A stretch of 64,000 bases of DNA, taken from the NCBI RefSeq assembly GCF_001648355.1, contig NZ_LXSL01000032.1:124001-188000 (forward strand). Reading direction: 5' to 3'. The DNA is from Eikenella longinqua. GTDB taxonomy: Bacteria; Pseudomonadota; Gammaproteobacteria; Burkholderiales; Neisseriaceae. The notes beneath the pieces are model-generated. The model did no database searches. It was not told the origin of the DNA and worked only from the letters and a program-made list of their open reading frames with translations. Numbering within the stretch: position 1 is the first letter of the stretch; every line of letters starts with the position of its first letter. Shown here one piece after another: positions 26,410 through 35,573 of the stretch. The translations under genes were made by a program, and so were the position numbers.

Positions 26410-27231
26410 ATGCCCGAACTGCCCGAAGTTGAAACCACCCGCCGCGGCATCCAGCCCTATATGCAGGGCAAAACCGTGGCCGAAGTGGTGGTGCGCCAGC
26501 CCAAGCTGCGCTGGCCGGTGCCGCCCGATTTGGCGCAGCAGCTTGCCGGCAGCCGCATTGTGCACATCCGCCGCCGCGCCAAGTATTTGCTATTTGAGTT
26601 TGCCCACGGCGTGATGCTGCTGCATCTGGGCATGTCGGGCAGTCTGCGCGTGTATCCGGATGGCAGCGCGCCGCCGCCGGAAAAACACGACCACCTCGAC
26701 ATCATCACCGCCGACCACACCGTGCTGCGCCTGCGCGACCCGCGCCGTTTCGGCGCCGTGCTGTGGTTTGCCGGCGCCGCCGAGCAACACCCGCTGTTGC
26801 AGCACCTGGGCCCCGAGCCGCTGCAAGACGAATTCACCGCAGGCTACCTGAAAACCGCGCTCTCGCGCCGCAAAAGCGCTGTGAAAACCGCGCTGATGGA
26901 CAACAAAATCGTGGTGGGCGTAGGCAATATTTATGCCAACGAAGCGCTGTTTGCCGCCGGCATCCTGCCCACGCGCCGCGCCGACCGCGTTTCCGCCGAG
27001 GAGTGCCGCCGCCTGGTGGCCGAAATCCGCAGCGTGTTGCAACGGGCGCTGGAAGCCGGCGGCAGCAGCCTGCGCGATTTCCTGCACAGCGACGGCCAAA
27101 GCGGCTATTTCCAGCAGCAATATAATGTGTACGGCCGCGAAGGCGAGCCCTGCCGGGCGTGCGGCACGCCGATTGCGCGGCAGGTGCTCGGCCAGCGCAG
27201 CAGTTTTTATTGCCCGCAGTGCCAGCACTGA
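26410..27231 (+). CDS. mutM: Formamidopyrimidine-DNA glycosylase
   Basis: 273 residues. It excises 8-oxoguanine and Fapy lesions in base-excision repair. The N-terminus is MPELPEVETTRRGI, with Pro2 and Glu3 as catalytic residues. LLLHLGMSGSLRV and DNKIVVGVGNIYANEALF are conserved. The C-terminal zinc finger is CRACGTPI...FYCPQCQH. An eikDUS is read in-frame as AGYLKTAL. Confidence 0.97.
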   Translation: MPELPEVETTRRGIQPYMQGKTVAEVVVRQPKLRWPVPPDLAQQLAGSRIVHIRRRAKYLLFEFAHGVMLLHLGMSGSLRVYPDGSAPPPEKHDHLDIITADHTVLRLRDPRRFGAVLWFAGAAEQHPLLQHLGPEPLQDEFTAGYLKTALSRRKSAVKTALMDNKIVVGVGNIYANEALFAAGILPTRRADRVSAEECRRLVAEIRSVLQRALEAGGSSLRDFLHSDGQSGYFQQQYNVYGREGEPCRACGTPIARQVLGQRSSFYCPQCQH

Positions 27232-27234
27232 AAT

Positions 27235-27264
27235 GTTTTCAGGTAGCCTGATTTTTCAGGTAGC
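27235..27264. repeat. Two tandem eikDUS copies after mutM
   Basis: TTTTCAGGTAGCCTGA and TTTTCAGGTAGCCTTT follow one another in the same orientation, so they do not form a stem together. Confidence 0.8.
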
Positions 27265-27288
27265 CTTTTGCCACTTCCCACACCAATA

Positions 27289-28062
27289 ATGATGAACACA
27301 CAACCCACTTCCCTCTTCACCCGCCTCTTCCGCCTGCTGCACCTGTTGTGCTGGTTTTTCATTACCGCCGTGAGCCTGTTTCGCCTGCGCGAATACAACC
27401 AGAACAGCAAAGACGTGATGCAGCGGCTCGCGCGCAGCATGCTGAAAGTGCTGCACATCCGCATTGAAGCCAACCCGGCCAACCCGCCGTTTCCGCCCGT
27501 GTTCCTCGGCGCGGCCAACCACGTTTCCTGGCTCGACCCGATGATTTTGATGGCCATGTATCCCACCGTGTTTATCGCCAAGCGCGAAATCCGCTCCTGG
27601 CCGATTATCGGCGCGGTGGTGGCGCGCACCGGCGCGGTGTTTATCAACCGCAACAGCCGCAACGACGTGGCGCCGGTAAGCGAAGCCATCGTGCGCTCGC
27701 TCACGGCGGGGCACAGCGTGTCGTTCTTCCCCGAAGCCAAAGCCTCGGAAGGCACGGGCACCCTGCCGTTTAAGGCCGCGCTGTTCCAATCTGCGCTCGA
27801 TAGCGGCCTGCCCGCCGTGGCCGTGGCGCTGCGCTATTGCGATGCGGCGGGCAAACGCAGCATCGGTCCCGCTTATGCGGGCAACACCAGCCTCTTCACT
27901 TCGCTGTGGCGCATCGTATCCATGCCCGAAATCATCGTGCGCGCCGACTGCTCCGCGCCGCTCGCGCTCACCGCCGAAGAAGCCGCCGACCCCTCCGCCC
28001 GCTTCCTGCTCAAGGATAAGGCCGAGGCTTTTGTGGGCGGGGTGGTGAACGGGGGCGATTGA
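27289..28062 (+). CDS. 1-acyl-sn-glycerol-3-phosphate acyltransferase-like protein
   Basis: 257 residues from ATG 27289; a second ATG follows at once. One N-terminal hydrophobic segment (LLHLLCWFFITAVSLF) anchors it in the membrane. The acyltransferase blocks are ANHVSWLDPMIL (catalytic NHxxxxD) and FFPEAKASEG in place of the usual FPEGTRS. PlsC-type enzymes add the second acyl chain in phospholipid synthesis. The altered third block means a different acceptor, such as a lyso-lipid, is possible. Confidence 0.82.
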   Translation: MMNTQPTSLFTRLFRLLHLLCWFFITAVSLFRLREYNQNSKDVMQRLARSMLKVLHIRIEANPANPPFPPVFLGAANHVSWLDPMILMAMYPTVFIAKREIRSWPIIGAVVARTGAVFINRNSRNDVAPVSEAIVRSLTAGHSVSFFPEAKASEGTGTLPFKAALFQSALDSGLPAVAVALRYCDAAGKRSIGPAYAGNTSLFTSLWRIVSMPEIIVRADCSAPLALTAEEAADPSARFLLKDKAEAFVGGVVNGGD

Positions 28063-28202
28063 GGCGTTTGGGTTTCGCTCGCGTTCAGGTTTTCAGGTAG
28101 CTTCTGGGGCTACCTGAAAAATTTTCGGCAGGCCAGGTATGGATGCACGGCCTGCAAGCGGTTTGCAAGGAAGTGCAAACGGCCTGCTCGCGGCACGGCA
28201 AA

Positions 28203-28259
28203 AGGCTACCTGAAAATTTTGGCTTCGCAGGAATCCGCGTTGCTCATTTCAGGTAGCCT
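28203..28259. terminator. Inverted eikDUS pair upstream of convergent gene ends
   Basis: Copies at 28203-28214 and 28248-28259 enclose a GGCTTCGCAGGAATCCGCGT variant of the ~30-bp repeat. It lies 27 bp beyond the stop of the minus-strand META gene. Confidence 0.6.
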
Positions 28260-28286
28260 TTTTATCGGCCGATCACGCTTGGCAGG

Positions 28287-28733
28287 CTAACGTTTGGGCA
28301 CGGCTTGCAGCAAGACGCGGTTGGCGCTGTCGAGCAGCTCCAGCCGGCCGTTGGCGAGGCGGTAGGCGGCCACGTTGGGCAGCACGTTTTCGGCAAGCCG
28401 GCGCTCTTGCAGGTGGATGGCTTGCGGGCAGCCCATCAGGGTGGTGAAGGCCGGGCCGAAGCTCAAGGAGTGGCCTTGTTGTTGGTAGCTGCCGCCCAAG
28501 GTGTTGCAGCCGACGTTGGCGTTGAAGCGTTGGGCTTCGGGGTTGAAGCGCAGCAGGCTGCGGGGGGCGGGGCGGGTTTGGCCGATGCGGGTGATGCGCC
28601 ATTGGCCGGCCAGCGGCGGCTGTTCGGCCTGCGCGGCGGGCGGGGCGGAGGACGCGGGCGCGTTGGCTGCGGAATCGGCGGGGTGCGCGGCGCAGGCGGC
28701 GAGCAGGAGGGCGGCGAGGTAAATCGGTTTCAT
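28287..28733 (-). CDS. META-domain lipoprotein
   Basis: 148 residues. The signal sequence ends ALLLAAC, so Cys14 is the likely lipidated residue. A Pro/Ala-rich linker leads to a META/HslJ-like domain with AGQWRITRIG, FNANVGCNTLGGSY and TTLMGCPQA. The two cysteines in that domain are typical of the family. META proteins are envelope proteins linked to stress or motility, but no defined activity can be given here. Confidence 0.8.
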   Translation of the reverse strand: MKPIYLAALLLAACAAHPADSAANAPASSAPPAAQAEQPPLAGQWRITRIGQTRPAPRSLLRFNPEAQRFNANVGCNTLGGSYQQQGHSLSFGPAFTTLMGCPQAIHLQERRLAENVLPNVAAYRLANGRLELLDSANRVLLQAVPKR

Positions 28734-28832
28734 GGTGTATCTCCTTTCGGGTGAACAAAAAACACGGTTTGAAGCCCGGGCAAGCTTTTGGTTTGCCCGG
28801 GGGTAATCGTTGGATGTGTGCGTGTCGGTTGG

Positions 28833-29525
28833 TCAGCGTTTGGTGAACACCAGATCCCACACGCCGTGGCCGAGGCGTTTGCCGCGGGCTTCGAATTTAG
28901 TTTCGGGGCGGTAGGCGGGGGTGGGGGCGTAGGTTTCGGCGGTGTTTTGCAGCTCGGGGAAGCTGCCGAGCACTTCGAGCATTTGGGCGGCATATTCTTC
29001 CCAATCGGTTGCCAGGTGGAGATAGCCGCCGCTTTGGAGCTTGGGCAGCAGTTTGGCCACGAAGGGGGGCTGGATGAGGCGGCGTTTGTGGTGGCGTTTT
29101 TTGTGCCAGGGGTCGGGGAAGAAGATGTGGATGCCGGCCAGGCTGCCTTCGGCCAGCATGGTTTCCACCACTTCCACGGCGTCATGCCGCATCACGCGGA
29201 TGTTGGTGATGCCCTGCTCGGCGATGAGTTTGCACAAATTGCCCACGCCTGGGCCGTGCACGTCGATGGCGAGGAAGTCTTTTTCAGGTAGCCTTTGGGC
29301 GATTTCGGCGGTGGCGGTGCCCATGCCGAAGCCGATTTCGAGAATTTTGGGGGCTGCGCGGCCGAAGGCGGCGTTTAAATTGAGGGGCGCGTTTTGGAAG
29401 TCGAGGCCGAAGCGCGGCCAGTTTTCGTCGATGGCGCGCTGTTGGGCGGGGGTCATGTGGCCTTGGCGCAGCACGAAGGATTTGATGCTGCGCGGGTGTG
29501 CTTGCTGGGGATTGGAGGTGCTCAT
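28833..29525 (-). CDS. trmB: tRNA (guanine-N7-)-methyltransferase
   Basis: 230 residues from ATG 29525. A longer frame to 29606 lacks homology. It methylates G46 in the tRNA variable loop with SAM. Seen: RSIKSFVLRQGHMTPAQ, ILEIGFGMGTATAEIA (SAM site), FFPDPWHKKRHHKRRL and the final ARGKRLGHGVWDLVF. An eikDUS is read as AQRLPEKDF. It is divergent from recA. Confidence 0.95.
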   Translation of the reverse strand: MSTSNPQQAHPRSIKSFVLRQGHMTPAQQRAIDENWPRFGLDFQNAPLNLNAAFGRAAPKILEIGFGMGTATAEIAQRLPEKDFLAIDVHGPGVGNLCKLIAEQGITNIRVMRHDAVEVVETMLAEGSLAGIHIFFPDPWHKKRHHKRRLIQPPFVAKLLPKLQSGGYLHLATDWEEYAAQMLEVLGSFPELQNTAETYAPTPAYRPETKFEARGKRLGHGVWDLVFTKR

Positions 29526-29621
29526 ATTCGGTGCGGGCGTGAAAATAGTACTATATTGCCAGCATCGGGCGGGGCGCTCAAGTTTCGGCGGCGGCAAGGC
29601 GAACACAGCGGCGGTGCTTTG

Positions 29622-29630
29622 TGCGATAAT
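29622..29630 (+). promoter_or_regulatory. Extended -10 element for recA
   Basis: TGCGATAAT lies 41 bp before the recA start in the gap shared with trmB. I see no LexA-type CTGT-N8-ACAG box, in line with the lack of a LexA SOS circuit in Neisseria. Confidence 0.45.
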
Positions 29631-29670
29631 CCGCCCGATTTATTCACACTTCAGATATTAGGGAATGATT

Positions 29671-30756
<1,086 letters not shown>

Positions 30757-30767
30757 GCGCGTGATAA

Positions 30768-30852
30768 AGGCTACCTGAAAATGCTTGGCACAAGGTTTTC
30801 AGGTAGCCTTTTGTGTGATTTTTCAGGTAGCCTTCAATTTTTCAGGTAGCCT
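30768..30852. repeat. Four eikDUS copies between recA and trpE
   Basis: Copies at 30768-30779, 30798-30809, 30822-30833 and 30841-30852. The first two face each other and can form the recA terminator; the last three are direct repeats in one orientation. This is the densest DUS group in the window. Confidence 0.85.
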
Positions 30853-30880
30853 TCCTCCTATCCCCACATTCCCAAACACC

Positions 30881-32359
30881 ATGATCACCCTGCAACAATT
30901 CCGCAAACAAGCCGCCGCCGGCTACAACCGCATCCCGCTGGTGCAAGAGCTGCTGGCCGATTTGGACACCCCGCTCTCGATCTACCTCAGGCTTGCCAAC
31001 CGCCCCGTCAGCTACCTGCTCGAATCCGTGGTGGGCGGCGAGCGTTTCGGCCGCTATTCCTTTATCGGCCTGCCCTGCCGCACCTATCTGAAAGCCAGCG
31101 GCCGCCATGTGGATGTGTATGAAAACGGCCGGATTGTCGAACAACACGACGGCAACCCGCTGCCCTTCATCGAGCAGTTTCACGCCCGCTACCAAGTGCC
31201 CGAAATCCCCGGCCTGCCGCGCTTTATCGGCGGCTTGGTGGGCTACTTCGGCTACGAAACCATCTACCACTTCGAGCACATCGCCCACCGCCTCAAACAG
31301 CCCGCGAAAGCCGACCCCGTCGGCACGCCCGACATCCTGCTCATGCTCTCCAAAGAGCTCGCCGTGGTAGACAACCTCAGCGGCAAAATCCACCTCATCG
31401 TGTATGCCGACCCCGCCGAAGACGAAGCAGGCTACCTGAAAGCCCGCGCGCGGCTGGAAGAATTGCGCGAACAGCTGCGCCAAAGCGTGGCCCTGCCGCT
31501 CTCCCTCGGCAGCCTGCCCACCCGGCCGCAGCACGAAACCGGCGAAGCGCGCTATAAAGAATACGTACGCCGCATCCGCCAATATATTTTGGAAGGCGAC
31601 TGCATGCAGGTGGTGCCCAGCCAGCGCATGAGCCTGCCCTTCGCCGACAAGCCCCTCAGCCTCTACCGCGCCCTGCGCACGCTCAATCCCTCGCCCTATC
31701 TGTTTTACTACGACTTCGGCGATTTCCACGTGGTCGGCTCCTCGCCCGAAATCCTCGTGCGGCGCGAGCAAAACAGCGTTACCGTGCGCCCCATCGCCGG
31801 CACCCGCCTGCGCGGCGCCACCCCCGCCGAAGACGCCGCCCACGCCGCCGAGCTTTTGGCCGACGAAAAAGAAACCGCCGAACACGTCATGCTCATCGAC
31901 CTCGGCCGCAACGACGTGGGGCGCATCAGCCAAACCGGCAGCGTGAAAGTAACCGACAAAATGGTGATCGAGCGCTATTCGCACGTGATGCACATCGTGT
32001 CCAACGTGGAAGGCGAGCTCAAGCCCGGCGTGGGCAATATGGAAATCCTCGCCGCCACCTTCCCAGCCGGCACGCTTTCCGGCGCCCCCAAAATGCGCGC
32101 GCTGGAAATCATCGAAGAGCTCGAGCCCGCCAAACGCTGCATCTACGGCGGCGCCGTGGGCAACTGGAGCTTCAATCAAGACATGGACTTGGCCATCGCC
32201 ATCCGCACCGCCGTGATTAAAAACGGCACGCTCTACGTGCAAAGCGGCGGCGGCATCGTGGCCGATTCCGAAGAAGACGCCGAGTGGCAGGAAACGCAAA
32301 ACAAAGCCCGCGCCGTATTGCACGCCGCCGAGATGGTGCAGCAGGGGCTGGACGGATAG
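30881..32359 (+). CDS. trpE: Anthranilate synthase component I
   Basis: 492 residues from ATG 30881; the extension from 30785 is translated DUS. It makes anthranilate from chorismate with TrpG-supplied ammonia. The tryptophan feedback site motif LLES is at residues 46-49. The chorismate-binding domain has RPIAGTRLRG, AEHVMLIDLGRNDVG and GTLSGAPKMRALEII. An in-frame DUS reads AGYLKARA. No other trp genes are adjacent and no leader peptide was found. Confidence 0.95.
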   Translation: MITLQQFRKQAAAGYNRIPLVQELLADLDTPLSIYLRLANRPVSYLLESVVGGERFGRYSFIGLPCRTYLKASGRHVDVYENGRIVEQHDGNPLPFIEQFHARYQVPEIPGLPRFIGGLVGYFGYETIYHFEHIAHRLKQPAKADPVGTPDILLMLSKELAVVDNLSGKIHLIVYADPAEDEAGYLKARARLEELREQLRQSVALPLSLGSLPTRPQHETGEARYKEYVRRIRQYILEGDCMQVVPSQRMSLPFADKPLSLYRALRTLNPSPYLFYYDFGDFHVVGSSPEILVRREQNSVTVRPIAGTRLRGATPAEDAAHAAELLADEKETAEHVMLIDLGRNDVGRISQTGSVKVTDKMVIERYSHVMHIVSNVEGELKPGVGNMEILAATFPAGTLSGAPKMRALEIIEELEPAKRCIYGGAVGNWSFNQDMDLAIAIRTAVIKNGTLYVQSGGGIVADSEEDAEWQETQNKARAVLHAAEMVQQGLDG

Positions 32360-32367
32360 CGGCAGAA

Positions 32368-32399
32368 AGGCTACCTGAAAAATAGTTTTCAGGTAGCCT
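32368..32399. terminator. Inverted eikDUS pair after trpE
   Basis: Copies at 32368-32379 and 32388-32399 with an 8-nt loop start 9 bp after the stop. Confidence 0.7.
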
Positions 32400-32420
32400 T
32401 AAAAATAGGGCGGGCAAACA

Positions 32421-32450
32421 AAAACCCTTCGTTTCGCAACGAAGGGTTTT
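32421..32450 (-). terminator. Original tRNA-Ser terminator, now cut off by the prophage
   Basis: AAAACCCTTCGTT/AACGAAGGGTTTT forms a 13-bp stem with a 4-nt loop. Read on the minus strand it ends in TTTTTGTTTG. It lies 7 bp beyond the left att repeat, which is the copied tRNA 3' end. Before integration it would have followed the tRNA-Ser gene directly. Confidence 0.7.
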
Positions 32451-32457
32451 CTCAATT

Positions 32458-32475
32458 TGGCGGAAGCGGTGAGAT
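32458..32475. repeat. Left attachment repeat (attL)
   Basis: TGGCGGAAGCGGTGAGAT is identical to the 3' end of the tRNA-Ser gene at 49034-49051. It is followed by GGAGTTAG rather than tRNA sequence, as expected for the duplicated core. Confidence 0.85.
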
Positions 32476-32557
32476 GGAGTTAGCATTTTAACATAATGAT
32501 TTATATATATTTTCATGCAATTAAATATTGAAGTACCATAAAAAATACCATGAAAAT

Positions 32558-32755
32558 TCATCTTTGTCCGTGCAGAAATTCATCACGCATCCGGATAACA
32601 TCAGCCTGATTATACAGGTTGTCGCGGCCTAACTGAATCGGCGCGGGAATTTTCCCTTGGCGGCGATAACGCCAGATTGTCGGGGTGCTTGGTGGTTTCT
32701 TGCCGGGTATTGTCCAAAGTTTTTTTACTTCTGGCAACGGAATATATCCATCCAT
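32558..32755 (-). CDS. AlpA/excisionase-like DNA-binding protein
   Basis: 65 residues. The segment TPTIWRYRRQGKIPAPIQLG is a MerR/AlpA-type winged helix-turn-helix, preceded by YIPLPEVKKL. Such proteins act as excisionases or activate the integrase gene. It lies at the far end of the element from int. It is the last gene of the leftward block. Confidence 0.6.
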   Translation of the reverse strand: MDGYIPLPEVKKLWTIPGKKPPSTPTIWRYRRQGKIPAPIQLGRDNLYNQADVIRMRDEFLHGQR

Positions 32756-32768
32756 TTTAAATCTCCAA

Positions 32769-33128
32769 TCAAATAATAATCTTGATGATGGACTGCTCGC
32801 CGTCCACTTCTTCCAGCCCGTCTAATTCGCGCAAGCCTTGCATAGCTACTTCGTACAATATCCGGCTAAGGTTCTCACGGGTTACGCCTTCGCTCGTTAT
32901 CCTTGCTTCGCGGATTTCGTATTCCGGCTTGTCGTGTATCTTCAGCCAAATCTCGAAGCGGTATTTGCGCGGTTTGTCAAAGATGCGCTTGCGTTTCACG
33001 GGGTCGGCAAAGTCGCCGAACATCTCTGCCGCTTCCTGGAATTCGGGGTAGGTATCCGCACCCACCAAAGGGAAGGTGCAGTAGCCGCGATAGGGTTTAG
33101 ACGGTTTCTTTTTTCTGTTCCGCCCCAT
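32769..33128 (-). CDS. Phage protein of unknown function
   Basis: 119 residues with a basic start (MGRNRKKKPSKPYRGY) and a mixed alpha/beta body. No recognised motif. It overlaps the next upstream gene by 32 bp, typical of a compact phage early operon. Confidence 0.55.
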   Translation of the reverse strand: MGRNRKKKPSKPYRGYCTFPLVGADTYPEFQEAAEMFGDFADPVKRKRIFDKPRKYRFEIWLKIHDKPEYEIREARITSEGVTRENLSRILYEVAMQGLRELDGLEEVDGEQSIIKIII

Positions 33129-33387
33129 TCACGTTCTCCCGTATCCATGCTTTAGCGGAAATACACGCATCATGTAACTCAAGCAGGGTTGCCCGCGTTA
33201 CGATAAATGGGTCGTCAGGTTGGCTGAATACCCACAACCCCAGGTCATTCGCGTGTAGAGCAGGGGATTTCTGAGTACACTCGGCATCCACCCAGGCGAA
33301 CGGTGTGCCAAACCACTGGAACTGGGCAATATCTTCCCATTCGGCTTTCACTTTTTCGTGAAGCTGTTTGCGAGTCAGTCTCTCCAT
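33097..33387 (-). CDS. Phage protein of unknown function
   Basis: 96 residues from ATG 33387, chosen because TTTGGAGATTGAA gives a strong ribosome site; a longer frame to 33453 overlaps the neighbour without one. It has several Trp residues (EWEDIAQFQWFGTPFAWVD). No family recognised. Confidence 0.5.
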   Translation of the reverse strand: MERLTRKQLHEKVKAEWEDIAQFQWFGTPFAWVDAECTQKSPALHANDLGLWVFSQPDDPFIVTRATLLELHDACISAKAWIRENVNGAEQKKETV

Positions 33388-33401
33388 TTCAATCTCCAAA
33401 G

Positions 33402-33755
33402 TTAAACCATTATTTTTTCTGGCAACGGAATGATTTGCCACATCGGTCGCCACAGATGCAAACAGTATGGATGTAGGCTCACATGGTTTTCTGCCGCCAC
33501 ATGTAGCTGCATTACCACTTCATCATCATTCCAAAATTTACGTTTTACGTAGTCCATTTCTTCCCAAGTTGGGCAACGATGTGGAAGGCTTACACTAACA
33601 TGTTCCCACCCCAGACCAACTCCTACCATTACGTTCAATACTTCACGTTTTTTGCCTTTGATGTACGGCAAATGGAATAAACCGTTTCTATCTCCTTTCT
33701 TGGATAACCAAGGTGCTCTTTGCACTCTGTACTTTTCCGGATATTCTGATCGCAT
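33402..33755 (-). CDS. DUF7694-like phage protein
   Basis: 117 residues. The pattern WEHVSVSLPHRCPTWEEMDY, then VVMQLHVAAENHVSLHPYC and LHLWRP, matches a small domain common in siphophage early regions (DUF7694 as I recall it). Function unknown. A GGAGAAA ribosome site precedes it. Confidence 0.6.
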   Translation of the reverse strand: MRSEYPEKYRVQRAPWLSKKGDRNGLFHLPYIKGKKREVLNVMVGVGLGWEHVSVSLPHRCPTWEEMDYVKRKFWNDDEVVMQLHVAAENHVSLHPYCLHLWRPMWQIIPLPEKIMV

Positions 33756-33789
33756 TTTTTCTCCAAAATCAAAACCGCCCGAAGGCGGC

Positions 33790-33999
33790 CTAGTGAATCA
33801 ATATCTCCAACGTGGCTTTACTTGGGATAAATAACACGCCCAAAATAGACAGGGCATACATCAATCTATAGCGGAATTTCAGCCCGGGGATGGTATGAAA
33901 TTTAATCATGTGCACCGCGTAGTACACAGACCAAAACAAAAAGACGGCATTGGCTATGCCGTCTATGGCGTGGATAATATCAATGAGCCATAATTTCAT
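33790..33999 (-). CDS. Small predicted membrane protein
   Basis: 69 residues with two hydrophobic segments (IANAVFLFWSVYYAVHMI and LMYALSILGVLFI). It overlaps the next gene by 4 bp. In phage early regions such proteins may affect superinfection, but nothing here shows that. Confidence 0.5.
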   Translation of the reverse strand: MKLWLIDIIHAIDGIANAVFLFWSVYYAVHMIKFHTIPGLKFRYRLMYALSILGVLFIPSKATLEILIH

Positions 34000-34424
34000 T
34001 CCACATCTCCTCTACAGATTGCGTTCAATACATCGGCGTGGGCTTGGGCGGCTTCACGGGACAGATGAATGAATCCTGCTTCGAGAGCATCCATGTCTTG
34101 CTTAGTGCTTGCCCATACGCAGCGTTTTGCCTCAAATGCATCGGTACGCTGAATAACCATGTAGAATTTGTCCATTTCGGATAATCCACGACTGACGGGT
34201 CTCGGGAACTCATGCCGCCCTACACGGGTTACTTGTGGCTTGCGGCGGTATCCTACATCTGGGTGCCAGTCTGGATTCTCGGTCAAATCCTCCCAGTCTT
34301 GCACCCATTCATCGCCTATTTTGGTTTTCGATTCCGAAGTTTCCCACCGCTCCCACGGAGTATCCGTTTCGGCGGCATCTTGTGCGTATTGCAGCATCAA
34401 TGCTGCGTGTTTATGTGCTGTCAT
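33996..34424 (-). CDS. Phage protein with WHPDVGYRRKP motif
   Basis: 142 residues. Aromatic-rich N-terminal half (WERWETSESK, WVQDWEDLTENPDWHPDVGY) and helical C-terminal half. Similar Trp/His motifs occur in small phage early proteins of unknown function. Confidence 0.5.
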   Translation of the reverse strand: MTAHKHAALMLQYAQDAAETDTPWERWETSESKTKIGDEWVQDWEDLTENPDWHPDVGYRRKPQVTRVGRHEFPRPVSRGLSEMDKFYMVIQRTDAFEAKRCVWASTKQDMDALEAGFIHLSREAAQAHADVLNAICRGDVE

Positions 34425-34426
34425 TT

Positions 34427-34657
34427 TCAGACCCCTTGTTCAATACTTTCAATTTCTACGGGAACATTCATCAATGTTGCCATTTCAATAGCCGAAACCA
34501 CATCGTTTTGTTCCAATTTAGACAAATACGAATCCCCTTCAACATTAACGTGTCGCAGGGTTGCAATTACATCATTACGACTTACTTGTATGCGAACATA
34601 AGTTCCTGCGTATTTGCTGAAATCAACAGCGATTGTCCCAAAATGAAATAGTGCCAT
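34427..34657 (-). CDS. Phage protein of unknown function
   Basis: 76 residues, packed 2 bp from each neighbour. No motif recognised. Confidence 0.45.
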   Translation of the reverse strand: MALFHFGTIAVDFSKYAGTYVRIQVSRNDVIATLRHVNVEGDSYLSKLEQNDVVSAIEMATLMNVPVEIESIEQGV

Positions 34658-34659
34658 TT

Positions 34660-34869
34660 TTACACGGCCTCCGTATGAGCCATCAATACGCAGAGAAGAT
34701 GGTTATAATCCCCGCTGGTACATTCATTTAAAACCTTTTTGATTTCTTCGCGTTCCCAACCTTGGCGGCGGGCATTCTTTTGAAATTTGCCCATCAACGC
34801 AAAAGCGTCGCCGTCCAATCCGACAAGATTAATTGATACCCGCATCGGCTGGCTGAATAAGTTTTCCAT
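34660..34869 (-). CDS. Phage protein of unknown function
   Basis: 69 residues. The centre GKFQKNARRQGWEREEIKKV followed by LNECTSGDYNHLL resembles short phage proteins of unknown role. GGAGATTGAATC precedes the ATG. Confidence 0.5.
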   Translation of the reverse strand: MENLFSQPMRVSINLVGLDGDAFALMGKFQKNARRQGWEREEIKKVLNECTSGDYNHLLCVLMAHTEAV

Positions 34870-34896
34870 GATTCAATCTCCAAAATTAAAGCCGCA

Positions 34897-35262
34897 TTAC
34901 GCGGCGGGGTTTGTGGTGGGCGGGGCGGGGAACGGTTGCCAATGCGTGATTCCGTCAGTACGGCATACTCCTAACCACATCCTTCTGTCTACGCTGTAAT
35001 AGGCAGTAACGATTCGCATGTAGAAAGAACTGAAGGTTAAATATCTTTTGCTGCTTTCAGGCAGCCTATCCTTCACACTTATCCATTCGGATTGCTCTGC
35101 ATGGCTTTTCGCGGCGCACCATGCGGTAAACATATCTTCTGTGTAGAAATTGCAATAACGTCCAATTTCGGATTTATTAAGAGGCAATTGTATGCCGCAT
35201 ATGTTCTCGTAGAACCATCCTTCAAACGCGTTGCGCTCTTGTTCGATTCTTTCGGGGGTCAT
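34897..35262 (-). CDS. DUF551-containing phage protein
   Basis: 121 residues. The C-terminal half has the DUF551 pattern: SEWISVKDRLPE near residue 60 and THWQPFPAPP at the end. The N-terminal part resembles short phage proteins that begin with an ExxRxxFE helix. An exact Simonsiella-dialect DUS (AGGCTGCCTGAA on the coding strand, 35056-35067) lies in the gene, unlike the host dialect. Confidence 0.65.
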   Translation of the reverse strand: MTPERIEQERNAFEGWFYENICGIQLPLNKSEIGRYCNFYTEDMFTAWCAAKSHAEQSEWISVKDRLPESSKRYLTFSSFYMRIVTAYYSVDRRMWLGVCRTDGITHWQPFPAPPTTNPAA

Positions 35263-35564
35263 TGCACATCTTCCTCTTTCACAAACACGCCGTCTTTCAT
35301 CACGCCGCGCCGGTCTTTGATTTCGTCATAGGCTTGGGCGATGCAGTCCTCAATTTTCAGGCCGTTCTGGGCGGCAAGGATGGTGAGCACCACCGCGCAA
35401 TCGCCGATGCTGTCGGCGATACGGCGGCGCGGGCGGCCACGGGAAATATCGGCGGCCAGTTCGCCGGTCTCTTCTACGAGCTTGGCCAGCTGTCGGAAAC
35501 TGTCGCTGCCTGCGATAAGGTTGCGGGCTTCTGCCCATTCGCGGATTTGGGTAAATGTTTTCAT
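35259..35564 (-). CDS. MazG-like nucleotide pyrophosphohydrolase-type protein
   Basis: 101 residues. LAKLVEETGELAADISRG and RIADSIGDCAVVLTILA carry the EExxE and ExxD-like metal-binding pattern of the all-alpha NTP-PPase fold. The second set has Asp where Glu is commoner. Phage MazG-like proteins may lower (p)ppGpp or clean nucleotide pools. Overlaps the next gene by 4 bp. Confidence 0.65.
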   Translation of the reverse strand: MKTFTQIREWAEARNLIAGSDSFRQLAKLVEETGELAADISRGRPRRRIADSIGDCAVVLTILAAQNGLKIEDCIAQAYDEIKDRRGVMKDGVFVKEEDVQ

Positions 35565-35573
35565 GGTTGCTCC

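Noticed and set aside
29526..29670. LexA/SOS box before recA
   Set aside because: No CTGT-N8-ACAG match was seen between trmB and recA.
32458..32475. Possible second tRNA-Ser
   Set aside because: Only the last 18 bp of the tRNA are present, followed by unrelated DNA. It is the att duplication.
33652..34651. Plus-strand frames across the prophage early block
   Set aside because: The minus-strand genes are tightly packed with GGAGATT-type ribosome sites and recognisable phage domains; the plus-strand frames have neither.
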